Source: Thermus thermophilus HB8 (lineage in GTDB: Bacteria; Deinococcota; Deinococci; Deinococcales; Thermaceae). Taken from it: a stretch of 64,000 nucleotides of DNA. Position 1 is the stretch's first letter; every line of letters begins with the position of its first letter. Made by a program: the position numbers and the translations under genes. The DNA lies in the NCBI RefSeq assembly GCF_000091545.1, contig NC_006461.1, positions 867,564-931,563 of the forward strand, in the 5' to 3' direction. Of this stretch, positions 49,225-57,484 are shown piece by piece. The notes below the pieces were generated by a model, which saw only the letters and a list, made by a program, of their open reading frames with translations, made no database searches and was not told where the DNA came from.

Positions 49225-49822
49225 CTTCGCCTCCTTCCTCACGGCGTTCCCCTTCCGGGGAAGCCGCCACGCCAAGGGCCTTGAGGACCAGCTCGGCGTA
49301 GGCCTCTGCGAGCGCTTCCAGGGAGAGGGGGCCGTCGGGCCGGTACCACTGGTAGGTCCAGTTGAGGGCGGAGAGGACGAAGAGGGTGGCGAGCCGCACG
49401 TTCTCCACCCGGAAGACCCCCGCCCGCACCCCCTCCTCCACCACGGCCTGCACCCCCTCCTCGTAGCGGCGCCTCAGGGCCTTGGCCTCCTCGAGGAGGG
49501 GAGGGGAGAGGTGCTTCCACTCGTGGAAGAAGACCGTGGCCCGGGGAAGCTCCTCGGCGATGACCCGGAGGTGGCCCTTGACGAGGGCCTTCATCCGGGT
49601 CACGGGGTCTCCCGAAGGAAGCTCCTCCAAGACCTTCTGGAACCTCTCCGCCGCCTGGCGCACCACCTCCAGGAGGAGCTCCTCCTTGGACTGGATGTGG
49701 GCGTAGAGGCTCCCGCCCTGGAGGTTCAGGTGGCGGGCGAGCTCCCGCATGCTGGTGGCGTGGTAGCCCCTCTGGCTGAAGAGGTGCCCGGCGATGGTGA
49801 GGATCTGGCTCCGGCGGTCCAT
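49211..49822 (-). CDS. paaR: TetR-family repressor of the phenylacetate genes, PaaR
   Basis: A 203-residue TetR protein. The DNA-binding helix-turn-helix is clear: RRSQILTIAGHLFSQRGYHATSMRELARHLNLQGGSLYAHIQSKEELL. The C-terminal ligand domain has FHEWKHLSPPLLEEAKALRRRYEEG and VLSALNWTYQWYRPDG. PaaR of T. thermophilus represses paa genes and is released by phenylacetyl-CoA. Identity rests on position at the head of the paa operon and an exact PaaR-consensus operator over its start. ATG 49822 is placed by the promoter; the longer frame extends through the operator. Confidence 0.92.
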   Translation of the reverse strand: MDRRSQILTIAGHLFSQRGYHATSMRELARHLNLQGGSLYAHIQSKEELLLEVVRQAAERFQKVLEELPSGDPVTRMKALVKGHLRVIAEELPRATVFFHEWKHLSPPLLEEAKALRRRYEEGVQAVVEEGVRAGVFRVENVRLATLFVLSALNWTYQWYRPDGPLSLEALAEAYAELVLKALGVAASPEGERREEGGEDGEA

Positions 49823-49824
49823 GG

Positions 49825-49869
49825 CTAACGGTCGTTTGTTAGTTTCGCACAACCTGGGCGAAGGGTCAA
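49825..49869 (-). promoter_or_regulatory. paaR-paaABC promoter with PaaR operator
   Basis: TTGACC (49869-49864) and GAAACT (49846-49841) are 17 bases apart on the minus strand. The operator CAAACGACCGTTAG (49838-49825) fits CNAACGNNCGTTNG and overlaps the expected start site, just before the ATG. The -10 is weak. Confidence 0.8.
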
Positions 49870-49927
49870 GTGTCCCCGCCACCCTGGCGGAACCTCCACG
49901 CCGGCCCAAGCCCGCTTGGGGCGGGGT

Positions 49928-50854
49928 TCAGAGCTCGGGGAGCCTCGAGGCCGCCTCCCGAAGGCGCTCCCGGGAGGCGTGGAGGTAGATCTGGGTGGTG
50001 GCGATGGACTCGTGCCCCAGGAGGTCCTTTACCGCGTCCAGCTCCACGCCCCGCTCCACGAGGAGGGTGGCGTAGGCGTGGCGGAGCTTGTGGGGGGTGA
50101 AGCGCCTGGGGTCCAGGCCCGCCCTGAGGGCGGCCTCCCGGAACTTGGCCTCCACCCAGCGGGCCGAGGGGACGTGGCCTTTGCGCCGCCCCTGCGAGAA
50201 AGTGAATATGTTCACATTTCCCTGCGGCCGTCCCAAGGCCTCCAGGACCTCCCGGGCCGTCTTGGAGAGCGGCACGAGCCTTTCCTTGTTCCCCTTGCCC
50301 ACCACCCGCACCGCCACGGGGCTTCCTCCCTCGAGGACCACGTTCCGCCCCTTCAGGGAGAGGGCCTCGGAGATGCGGAGGCCCGTGCCGTAGAGGAAGC
50401 GGGCCAGGGCCTCGAGGAGGGCCGCCTCCTTCTCCTCGCGGAAGGCCTCGAGGAAGCGCTTGAGCTCCTCGGGGCCCGGGTGCAGGGGAAGCCGCCTCCC
50501 GGCCTTGGGCCGGCCGATCCCCTCCGTGGGGTCCGAGGCCGCCTCGCCCTTCACCTCCCGCAGGTAGCGGTAGTAGCTCCTCAGGGCGGCCAGGAACCCC
50601 TGGACGCGCCTTGGGGCCCAGCGCTCCCTAAGGAGAAGGGCCCGCACCGCCTCGGGGCTTGGGGAGAGGCCCTCCGCCTCGAGGAAGCGGAACCAGAAGG
50701 CGAGGTCCTGGAGGTAGCGGCGCACCCCCCTTGGGGAGTAGCCCCGCTCCAGGAGGAGGTACTCGGCGTAGGGGGCGAGGGGCCAAAGGGCCTTCTCGGG
50801 CCGTTTGAGGCCGATGGTTTTCCAGATCACGTGGGCTGCGGGGCCTTCCGGCAT
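49928..50854 (-). CDS. XerC/D-type tyrosine recombinase
   Basis: About 308 residues. An N-terminal SAM-like core-binding domain (YAEYLLLERGYSPRGVRRYLQDL) precedes the catalytic domain with the tyrosine-recombinase residues: Arg in LYGTGLRISEALSL near 172, His-x-x-Arg in HKLRHAYATLLVERG near 260, the LGHESIATTQIYLH box near 283 with the nucleophile Tyr. The small insertion GNVNIFTFSQGRRKGH between the Arg and His boxes is not typical. ATG 50854 lies 6 bases after a perfect TATAAT. It may be the chromosome-dimer Xer or an element-borne integrase; no integrated element is evident here. Confidence 0.85.
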   Translation of the reverse strand: MPEGPAAHVIWKTIGLKRPEKALWPLAPYAEYLLLERGYSPRGVRRYLQDLAFWFRFLEAEGLSPSPEAVRALLLRERWAPRRVQGFLAALRSYYRYLREVKGEAASDPTEGIGRPKAGRRLPLHPGPEELKRFLEAFREEKEAALLEALARFLYGTGLRISEALSLKGRNVVLEGGSPVAVRVVGKGNKERLVPLSKTAREVLEALGRPQGNVNIFTFSQGRRKGHVPSARWVEAKFREAALRAGLDPRRFTPHKLRHAYATLLVERGVELDAVKDLLGHESIATTQIYLHASRERLREAASRLPEL

Positions 50855-50860
50855 GGGGGC

Positions 50861-50890
50861 ATTATACATGCGCGAAATGTACCTTTCGCG
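50861..50890 (-). promoter_or_regulatory. Promoter of the recombinase gene with CGCGAAA palindrome
   Basis: TATAAT (50866-50861 on the minus strand) ends 6 bases before the ATG. CGCGAAA-TGTACC-TTTCGCG (50871-50890) is a perfect 7-bp inverted repeat with a 6-base spacer that covers the promoter spacer. This arm-6-arm form matches Xer-type recombination sites, but it could equally be a repressor operator. Confidence 0.55.
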
Positions 50891-50920
50891 AAGATAGGGG
50901 GGCCGGAGGAAAATCCGCCC

Positions 50921-51967
50921 TCAGGCGAGGGCCTTCCCCGTCTTTGGGTGGAAGAGGCGGACCCGGCCCGGGTTAGGCCGCACCCAGACCTCCTCCCCAA
51001 AGGCCACGGAGAAGTCCGGGTCGGCCAGGGCCCGGAAGGTCTCGCCCTCCCGTTCCAGGGTGAGCTGGAGGTGGGGGCCCAGGGGCTCCACCACCAGGAC
51101 CCGGGCGCGGAAGGCTCCTTCCGCCTGCTCCTTGGACACGCGGAGGTCCTCGGGTCGGACGCCCAAAAGTACCTCCCCCTCCACCGGGCTCGGCACGGCG
51201 AAGCCCTCGAGGACCACCCTCCCCCCCAGGGCCCCGGCCCGAAGGAAGTTCATGGGGGGGTTGCCGATGAACCCGCCCACGAAGGTGTCCGCCGGGGCGT
51301 GGTAGATCTCCGTGGGCGTGCCGAGCTGGACGATTTCTCCCTGGCGCATCACGGCGATGCGGTCGGCCAGGCTCATGGCCTCCACCTGGTCGTGGGTCAC
51401 GTAGAGGGTGGTGGTCCGGGTCTCCTTGAGGAGCCGCTTGAGCTCGGCCCGCATTTCCAGGCGCAGGAGGGCGTCCAGGTTGGAGAGGGGCTCGTCCATG
51501 AGGAGGACCTCCGGCTCCACCGCCAAAGCCCGCGCCACCGCCACCCGTTGGCGCTGTCCGCCGGAAAGCTGGGCGGGGTAACGGTCCAGAAGCTCCTCAA
51601 TGTGGAGAAGGGCCGCCACCTCGCCCACCTTCCTCCGGATCTCCTCCTCGGGGCGCCGCTTCATCCGCAGGCCGAAGGCCACGTTCTCGTAGACGGTGAG
51701 GTGGGGGAAGATGGCGTAGTTCTGGAAGACCATGGCGATCCCCCTAAGCCTCGGGGGCAGGTGGGTAACCCGGCGCTCCCCGATGTAGACCTCCCCGGAG
51801 GTGGGGGCCTCGAGGCCCGCCACGATGCGGAGGAGGGTGGTCTTCCCGCACCCCGAGGGCCCGAGGAGGACGAGGAACTCCTGGTCCCGGACCTCGAGGT
51901 CCACCCCCTTCAAGGCCTCCACCTTGCCGAAGCGCTTGCTGACCTTTTCCACGCGGATCCCGGCCAT
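50921..51967 (-). CDS. ABC importer ATP-binding protein (MalK/UgpC type)
   Basis: A 348-residue ATPase with Walker A LLGPSGCGKTTLLR near 37, the Q-loop GIAMVFQNYAIFPHLTV near 79, signature QLSGGQRQRVAVARAL near 134 and Walker B EVLLMDEPLSNLDAL near 155, then a C-terminal TOBE-type regulatory domain (VLLGVRPEDLRVSKEQ). It energises sugar or glycoside import together with the two permeases upstream, and ends the mannosylglycerate-hydrolase operon. It starts 9 bases after the permease stop. Confidence 0.92.
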   Translation of the reverse strand: MAGIRVEKVSKRFGKVEALKGVDLEVRDQEFLVLLGPSGCGKTTLLRIVAGLEAPTSGEVYIGERRVTHLPPRLRGIAMVFQNYAIFPHLTVYENVAFGLRMKRRPEEEIRRKVGEVAALLHIEELLDRYPAQLSGGQRQRVAVARALAVEPEVLLMDEPLSNLDALLRLEMRAELKRLLKETRTTTLYVTHDQVEAMSLADRIAVMRQGEIVQLGTPTEIYHAPADTFVGGFIGNPPMNFLRAGALGGRVVLEGFAVPSPVEGEVLLGVRPEDLRVSKEQAEGAFRARVLVVEPLGPHLQLTLEREGETFRALADPDFSVAFGEEVWVRPNPGRVRLFHPKTGKALA

Positions 51968-51976
51968 GATGCCCTC

Positions 51977-52774
51977 CTAGCGGCTCGCGATGCCCCAGAG
52001 GGTGAAGAGGTAGCGCCGCACGGCGAAGATGAAGACCAAGGCGGGCACCACCAGGAAGAACCCTCCGGCGAACTTAAAGGGCAGGGGCGACTCGTCCAAG
52101 AGGGAGAGGAGGAAGGCCGTGAGCGTCTTGTTCTGCAGGGTGAGGACGCTTGCGGCGAAGACCTCGTTCCAGGAGGTGATGAAGGCGAAGATGGCGGTGG
52201 CGGCGAGGCCCGGCAGGGCGAGGGGCAAGACCACCTTGAGGAAGGCCTGGCTCCGGGTGCACCCCAGGGTCCAGGCGGCCTCCTCCAGCTCCTTCGGGAT
52301 GGAGAGAAAGAGGCTTGCGCTCACCATCACCGAGAAGGGCAGGGTGAGGGCGGTGTGCACCAGGGCCACCCCCAAGGGGGTGTCGTAAAGCCCCACCCGC
52401 AGGAAGAGGACGGCGAGGGGCAGGGCCAGGACCACGATGGGAAAGGCGCGGGTCAGGATGAGGAAGACCCGGAACAGGTCCCGCCCGAAGAAGGGGTAGC
52501 GGGCGAGGGCGTACCCCGCGGGCGCCCCCAGGAGGAGGCTGAAGAGCATGGTGAGGCCCGCCACGGCGAGGCTCGTGGCCGTGGCCCGCCAGACCCCCTC
52601 CACCCCGAAGAAGAAGCGCAGGGTGTCCAAGGAGACCTCCCGGGGCCACAAGGCCTTGGGCCAGGCGTAGACCGCCTCCCTGGGAGCGAAGGCGCTCAGG
52701 GCGATGAGGTAGATGGGAAGGAGCACCCAGAAGGTGAAGACGAGGGCGAGAAGCCAGGGCCATACCCGGCTCAT
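51977..52774 (-). CDS. ABC sugar permease, MalG type
   Basis: A 265-residue permease with six helices and the EAA loop EAAWTLGCTRSQAFLKVVLPLALPGLAATAIF near residue 180. The N-terminus LALVFTFWVLLPIYLIALSAF is the typical MalG opening. It pairs with the MalF-type permease, whose gene overlaps it by 4 bases. Confidence 0.9.
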   Translation of the reverse strand: MSRVWPWLLALVFTFWVLLPIYLIALSAFAPREAVYAWPKALWPREVSLDTLRFFFGVEGVWRATATSLAVAGLTMLFSLLLGAPAGYALARYPFFGRDLFRVFLILTRAFPIVVLALPLAVLFLRVGLYDTPLGVALVHTALTLPFSVMVSASLFLSIPKELEEAAWTLGCTRSQAFLKVVLPLALPGLAATAIFAFITSWNEVFAASVLTLQNKTLTAFLLSLLDESPLPFKFAGGFFLVVPALVFIFAVRRYLFTLWGIASR

Positions 52775-53616
52775 CCGTACACCTCCTCCCGGACGCGGAG
52801 GGCCCGGAGGTAAAAGAGGGTGGCGGCCACGGAGACGAGGAGGATGAGGACGGCGTAGGCCGCCGCCACCCCCGGGTTCTGGTAGTCGGCGTACCAGAAG
52901 TAGGCCTCCCCCGCCAGCACCGGCAGGTTCCGGCCGGAGAGGGCCACCACCACGGCGAAGACCTCAAAGGCGAGGACCGTGCGCAGGATCAAGGCCGTCT
53001 GGATGCTGGGCTTGAGGAGGGGGAGGGTCACCTTCCGGAACCGGACCCAGGGCGTGGCCCCGAAGACCTCGGCCGCCTCGTGCAGCTCCCTGGGGATGAG
53101 CTGGAGGCCCGCCACCAGGATGACGAGGACCAAGGGCGTGGCCCGCCAGACCTCCGCCGCCACCACGGCGAGGAAGAGGGCCGTGGGGTGCTCGTAGGTG
53201 AGCCAGCCCACGGGCTCCTCCAGGACCCCGAGGGCGTGGAGGAGGGTGTTGAGGTAGCCCCGCTCGGTGAAGATGGAAAGCCACACGATCCCCGCCGCCA
53301 GGTCCGAGATCCCGAGGGGCACGGTCCAGAAGTAGAGGAAGAGGTCGCGCCCGCGCCCGAGGCGTTCCAGGAGGAGGCCCATGGCCAGGGCTAAAGCGAG
53401 CTGGAGCGGGACCACGATGGCGGTGAGGAAGAGGGTGTTCCGCAGGGCGTCCCCAAAGTAGAGGTCCTGGGCCATCCTGCGGAAGTTGCCCAAGCCCACC
53501 CCCTCCCCTTCCCGGAAGGCGAGGACCAGGGCGCTGAGGAGGGGCCAGCCGAAGAAGACCAGGAGGAAGAGGACGGAGGGAAGGATCAGAAGGTAAGGAA
53601 GGTACCGGTCCTTCAT
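52771..53616 (-). CDS. ABC sugar permease, MalF type
   Basis: A 281-residue permease. The first helix is LPYLLILPSVLFLLVFFGWPLL, and the EAA loop ELHEAAEVFGATPWVRFRKVTLPLLKPSIQTALILR lies near residue 195. It pairs with the MalG-type permease. It overlaps the hydrolase gene by 4 bases. Confidence 0.9.
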   Translation of the reverse strand: MKDRYLPYLLILPSVLFLLVFFGWPLLSALVLAFREGEGVGLGNFRRMAQDLYFGDALRNTLFLTAIVVPLQLALALAMGLLLERLGRGRDLFLYFWTVPLGISDLAAGIVWLSIFTERGYLNTLLHALGVLEEPVGWLTYEHPTALFLAVVAAEVWRATPLVLVILVAGLQLIPRELHEAAEVFGATPWVRFRKVTLPLLKPSIQTALILRTVLAFEVFAVVVALSGRNLPVLAGEAYFWYADYQNPGVAAAYAVLILLVSVAATLFYLRALRVREEVYG

Positions 53617-54875
53617 CGCGTCCAGAAGAGGGCCAAGGCGGCGCTCCAGGAGAAGCCCTCACCCCCCCTCCCCTGCCCCGTAAGGGGGTCGTAGTACTCC
53701 CGGAAGCCCTCCCGCTCCATGAGGGCGAGGGCGTCCGCCTTGAGCCTTGCCGCCAGGGCGGCGAAACCGTAGTCCCTAAACCCCTCGGCCACCATCCAGT
53801 TGACGTTGATCCACACCGGGCCCCGCCAGTACCGCCCGGGTTCAAAGAAGGGGCTCGTGGGGTCCACGCTGGGAAGGAGGTAGCGCGCCTTTTCCCCCCA
53901 GCGCTCCGCCTCTTGGGCGAGGAGGCTTGCCCGCCCCTGGTGGGGCGTTCCGGCGAAGAGGGGCAGGAAGCCCGCGGAGGTCTTCACCGCGATGGGCTCC
54001 CCGGCCACGAGGTCCCAGGAGAAGTAAAACCCCGCCTCCCGGTCCCAGAGGGCCTCGAGGCCCACCTCCCCCCGCACGATCCACTCCTCAATCTCGTAGG
54101 GGTCCTCCTGAAGGAGGACGGCGAGGGCGTAGAGGTCCCGGTTGGCCCGCTGGAGGATGGCGTTGAACCCCACGTCCACCACCTTGAAGGGGGACTGGCG
54201 GTAGATCTCCCGGGGGTCGTACTCCAGGCGGCGGAAGAGGTAGAGGAGGGAGAGGTAGCGGTCGTAGTCCTCCTTCCTGGGCCGCTCCTCGGGGTTCACG
54301 TGCTTCACGTCCCGCCGCTCGTAGGGGGGGAGGTTCTCCACGGGCACCCGGCTCAGGGGCTTGTCCCAGGCTGGGCTGTTGTCCATGCCCGACTCCCAGG
54401 GGTGGACGATGACCACGAGGCCGGTGCGGTAGGGGTCGCGGGCGTGGTAGAGCCAGCGGTGGAAGGCGAGGAGCTTGGGAAAGAGGTACCGGGCCCGCTC
54501 CCGGGCCCGGTCCCGGTCCGGGTCCTTCTCGTAGAGGTAGCGGACCACCGTGGCCACCACCGGGGGCTGGGTGATGCCGGAGGTGGCGGGCTGGGCCCGG
54601 GCCTCCCGGCCCCAGACGTCGGGGCCGGGGAAGTAGTCCCGGCTCTGCTCGTGGAAGACGATGTGGGGGAGCATCCCGTCCGGGCCTTGGCCGTAGTCAA
54701 AGAGGCAGAGGAGCTCCTGCCAGGCCCGCTCCCAGTCCACCTGGGTCCACCCCAGGGCGATGAAGGCCGAGTCCCAAAGCCACTGGTAAGGGTAGAGCCC
54801 GTGCGCGGGGACGGTGAAGGCCCCCCGGCTGTTGCGCTGGAGGACCTCCACCGCCTTCGTCCTCAAAGGCGCCAC
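53613..54875 (-). CDS. mgh: Mannosylglycerate hydrolase (GH63)
   Basis: The 420-residue protein has the (alpha/alpha)6 barrel signs of the GH63 family: PAHGLYPYQWLWDSAFIALGWTQ near residue 22 with the catalytic-site WDSAF, HPWESGMDNSPAWD near 158, YWRGPVWINVNWMVAEGF near 347 and GEGFSWSAALALFWTR at the end. Sequence and length match the mannosylglycerate/glucosylglycerate hydrolase I recall for T. thermophilus, which releases sugar plus glycerate. The name rests on that recollection and on its place within an importer operon. It lies 12 bases after the substrate-binding protein gene. Confidence 0.85.
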   Translation of the reverse strand: MAPLRTKAVEVLQRNSRGAFTVPAHGLYPYQWLWDSAFIALGWTQVDWERAWQELLCLFDYGQGPDGMLPHIVFHEQSRDYFPGPDVWGREARAQPATSGITQPPVVATVVRYLYEKDPDRDRARERARYLFPKLLAFHRWLYHARDPYRTGLVVIVHPWESGMDNSPAWDKPLSRVPVENLPPYERRDVKHVNPEERPRKEDYDRYLSLLYLFRRLEYDPREIYRQSPFKVVDVGFNAILQRANRDLYALAVLLQEDPYEIEEWIVRGEVGLEALWDREAGFYFSWDLVAGEPIAVKTSAGFLPLFAGTPHQGRASLLAQEAERWGEKARYLLPSVDPTSPFFEPGRYWRGPVWINVNWMVAEGFRDYGFAALAARLKADALALMEREGFREYYDPLTGQGRGGEGFSWSAALALFWTR

Positions 54876-54887
54876 GGGCTCAATCTA

Positions 54888-56153
54888 TCACTCCACGGGG
54901 CAGGCGCCCGTGCTCGGGGCGTCGGGCGGCCAGCAGGGGGCGCCCGTCTCCCGGAGGATGCGGGCGAGGTTCTGGGCCTCGAGGTCCAAGGCCCGCCGGA
55001 TCTCCTCCCCCCGGAGGACGATCCGGGTGAAGGCGTCCCGGTAGACCTTGTTGAACTCCCCGCCCTTGTCCCCAAGCCCCACGGGGAGGAGGCTCGGCAG
55101 GGCGTCCTTGGCCGAGGACTGGGCCGAGACCGCCTCGGCGAGGAGCCGGATCCCCTCGGGCAGGTCCTCCCCGTAGCGCGCCCGCACCACGGGGAAGAAG
55201 CCCACCTCCTTGAGGGTGAGGAGCTGGACCTCGGGCCGCGTCAGGTAGTCCACGAGCGCCTCGGCGGCCCGCTTGTCGGGCGCGGTCTTGGGGATGGCGA
55301 GCCCCGCCACCACCGGCATGAACCCCCGCCCCTTGGGCCCTGCGGGGGCCGGGAAGGCCACGAAGTCCTGGGGCCTCTGCACCAGGGCGTCCTTGAGCCG
55401 CGCCGTGTGGTCCCAGGCGATCCAAACCTCCCCGGAGAGGAGGGGCTCCTGCATGAACTCGTAGGCCGTGGACCTGGGGTTGACGTAGCGCCAAAGCTCC
55501 CGGAAGTCCCGCCACATGGCCTCGGCCTCGGGGCTCTTGAAGCGGCGCACCTGGCTGCCCGTGTAGGAGGGGTAGAGGTAGCCCTGGAGGAAGCGGTGGA
55601 TGAGCCCTCCAGGCCCCGCGGGGAAGCCCAGGCGGCGCTGGCCCGTGGCCTCCTGGATCGCCTTGGCCCAGTTCTTGAGGTCCTCGTAGGTGAGGGCGTT
55701 GAGGTCGGCTCCCGGGGGAAGGTACTTCAGGGCCTCCTTCCGGGCCACCATGACGTAGGTGGCCTGCATCCAGGGGAGGTACTGCTGGTTCGGGGTGCCC
55801 ATCCGCCCGAGCTCCACGAACGCCTGGGGGAAGCCCCGGTCCTGAAGCCGGGCGTAGAGGCCGTCCAAAGGCTCCAGAAGCCCCCGGCTCACCAAGGGGG
55901 GAAAGTCCCCGTGGAGCCCGCCCAAAACCCCCACGGTCCCCCGGCCCGTCTGGGCCTCGGCCAGCACCCGGTTGAGCCAAACGGGGTAGTCCTCGGGCAC
56001 GAACTGGACCTGGCCGGAGAAGCCCTTCAGGATCACCTGCCGCATCTTCTGGGCCTCTTCAATGGGCCTGAGCTGGGTGGAAAGGAAGACCACCCCTTGG
56101 GCCAGGCCCAGGCTCGAGGCCAAAAGGAAGGCCAAGAAACCCGCTTTCCGCAC
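54888..56153 (-). CDS. ABC importer substrate-binding protein (family 1)
   Basis: About 421 residues. GTG 56153 follows AGGAGG with proper spacing and starts a signal peptide, VRKAGFLAFLLASSLGLAQG, with cleavage after ALA-type residues. The mature part has the ordinary family-1 two-lobed layout (YPVWLNRVLAEAQTG, TYEDLKNWAKAIQEATG, AGLAIPKTAPDKRAAEALVDYL). It would capture a glycoside, most likely mannosylglycerate or glucosylglycerate, given the downstream hydrolase. It is the first gene of the operon. Confidence 0.88.
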   Translation of the reverse strand: MRKAGFLAFLLASSLGLAQGVVFLSTQLRPIEEAQKMRQVILKGFSGQVQFVPEDYPVWLNRVLAEAQTGRGTVGVLGGLHGDFPPLVSRGLLEPLDGLYARLQDRGFPQAFVELGRMGTPNQQYLPWMQATYVMVARKEALKYLPPGADLNALTYEDLKNWAKAIQEATGQRRLGFPAGPGGLIHRFLQGYLYPSYTGSQVRRFKSPEAEAMWRDFRELWRYVNPRSTAYEFMQEPLLSGEVWIAWDHTARLKDALVQRPQDFVAFPAPAGPKGRGFMPVVAGLAIPKTAPDKRAAEALVDYLTRPEVQLLTLKEVGFFPVVRARYGEDLPEGIRLLAEAVSAQSSAKDALPSLLPVGLGDKGGEFNKVYRDAFTRIVLRGEEIRRALDLEAQNLARILRETGAPCWPPDAPSTGACPVE

Positions 56154-56246
56154 GCTCCACCTCCTTTCTTTGGGGGAGAGCATACCCCCCTTTCCCGCCC
56201 CCCGTCAAGGCTTTTGAAACCCCCTCCACGGGAAAGTGAAGAAGCG

Positions 56247-56269
56247 GGCCCCGGGAGCCTCCCGGGGCC
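56247..56269 (-). terminator. Terminator of the FBP aldolase/phosphatase gene
   Basis: GGCCCCGGG (56247-56255) pairs with CCCGGGGCC (56261-56269). It lies just after the stop of the leftward gene and before the binding-protein operon. Confidence 0.6.
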
Positions 56270-56283
56270 GCCCCTAGCGGTCT

Positions 56284-57375
56284 TTAACTGAACTCCCGCT
56301 CCAAAGCCTTCAGCCGCTCGGCGATCCCCGTGTACTCCAGCTCCTCCATGGGAAGCATGGCGGGGCCGTAGAAGCCCTGGCGGCGCATCTCCTGGGCCTT
56401 CTCCACCACCTTGGCCCGCACCGCCTCCCACACGGGGTCGGCGAAGAGGTCCACGGGCTCGGAAAGCCGCCCCTCCCGCAAGGAGAAGGCCAGGCCGCAC
56501 ACCATGGGCACGCAGAAGAAGGTGGAGGCCGGGGTGTTGGCCCGCACGGGCATCAGGGGCATGTGGTGGCTTCCCCGGGTGTCCCCCGCCACGTAGGGGG
56601 CGAGGGCGAAGACGGGGCCGAACTCCTCCGTGGCGGGGAAGATCTTCTGGGTGCGGACGATGGCCACGGGGTCGTCCTTGCCCACGTAGCGCCCGGCGAT
56701 GTTCCTCAGGCGCGTGGTGCTCACCACGGCGGCCTGCTCCCCGTGCTTCCGGGACCAGATGGACTCTATGGCGAAGCGGTGGGAGTCGCGAAGGAGGGTG
56801 GCGATGTCGTAGAGGCGCTCGGGGGCGTCCAGCTCAATGTAGCTGTCCCGCTCCGTCTGGGCCAAGTCCATGATGCGGAAGCGGAAGCCGGGCCTAAGCT
56901 CCGGGGAAAGGAGGAGGCCCGAGGAGTACATGGGGTCGGCGAAGGCCAGGTAGAGGGGGAGGTTGAAGGCCCCGGGCTCCGTCTTGTCGGCGGCGAGGAC
57001 CATGAAGGGCTCCGCGGGGCGCTCGGTGAACTCCATCTCCGCCACCTGGGGCCCAAGGCCGTGGAGGTTCCCCGTGAAGGCGTCCTTGAGGAGGTCCTGG
57101 CCCGCCCCGTAGAGGCCTTCGGCCTTGGCCACCTCGGTGCCCTCGCGGAAGGCCTTCCAGGCCAGGGCGTGCACCTCCTGGTTCCGCACCCCCCGGGTGT
57201 GGGATAGGAGGAGGACGATGTCGTCGCCGATGTGGAAGACGTAGGCGTCCAGGAGGAGGCGGCCCACCTCCTCCCGAACCACCTCCTCCACCTTGGCGAG
57301 GACCTTGCGGCTGGGCAGGGTGTGCCCGCCCACCGAGCCGATGTCCGCCTTGAGCACGCTCAAGGTGACCTTCAT
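56284..57375 (-). CDS. fbp: Bifunctional fructose-1,6-bisphosphate aldolase/phosphatase (archaeal type)
   Basis: A 363-residue protein of the archaeal FBPA/P family: KVTLSVLKADIGSVGGHTLPS at the N-terminus (Asp and His metal ligands), HIGDDIVLLLSHTRG near 47, GAGQDLLKDAFTGNLHGLGP near 92 with Lys/Asp, AADKTEPGAFNLPLYLAFADP near 129. It condenses triose phosphates and dephosphorylates FBP in one active site, enforcing gluconeogenesis in thermophiles. ATG 57375 follows GGAGGTGAG; longer frames precede this site. Confidence 0.93.
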   Translation of the reverse strand: MKVTLSVLKADIGSVGGHTLPSRKVLAKVEEVVREEVGRLLLDAYVFHIGDDIVLLLSHTRGVRNQEVHALAWKAFREGTEVAKAEGLYGAGQDLLKDAFTGNLHGLGPQVAEMEFTERPAEPFMVLAADKTEPGAFNLPLYLAFADPMYSSGLLLSPELRPGFRFRIMDLAQTERDSYIELDAPERLYDIATLLRDSHRFAIESIWSRKHGEQAAVVSTTRLRNIAGRYVGKDDPVAIVRTQKIFPATEEFGPVFALAPYVAGDTRGSHHMPLMPVRANTPASTFFCVPMVCGLAFSLREGRLSEPVDLFADPVWEAVRAKVVEKAQEMRRQGFYGPAMLPMEELEYTGIAERLKALEREFS

Positions 57376-57484
57376 AGTCTCACCTCCTTCGTTTCCATGT
57401 TTCCACACCCCGGGGCCCCGGCGCAAGGCCGCTCCCTTTCGCTTTACCGGGCAAAGCGCTTACCCCCTGTGGTACCATGGGGGT

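Noticed and set aside
50871..50890. The palindrome as a confirmed chromosomal dif site
   Set aside because: It does not resemble known dif arms beyond the arm-core-arm layout and overlaps a promoter, so a regulator site is equally likely.
49916..52813. A 965-codon open frame on the plus strand
   Set aside because: It is antisense to the recombinase, ABC ATPase and permease genes, and its protein is Gly/Glu/His/Pro-rich without any domain. GC-rich third positions keep the opposite strand open. The same holds for 53913-56291, 47575-49173 and 19269-20246.
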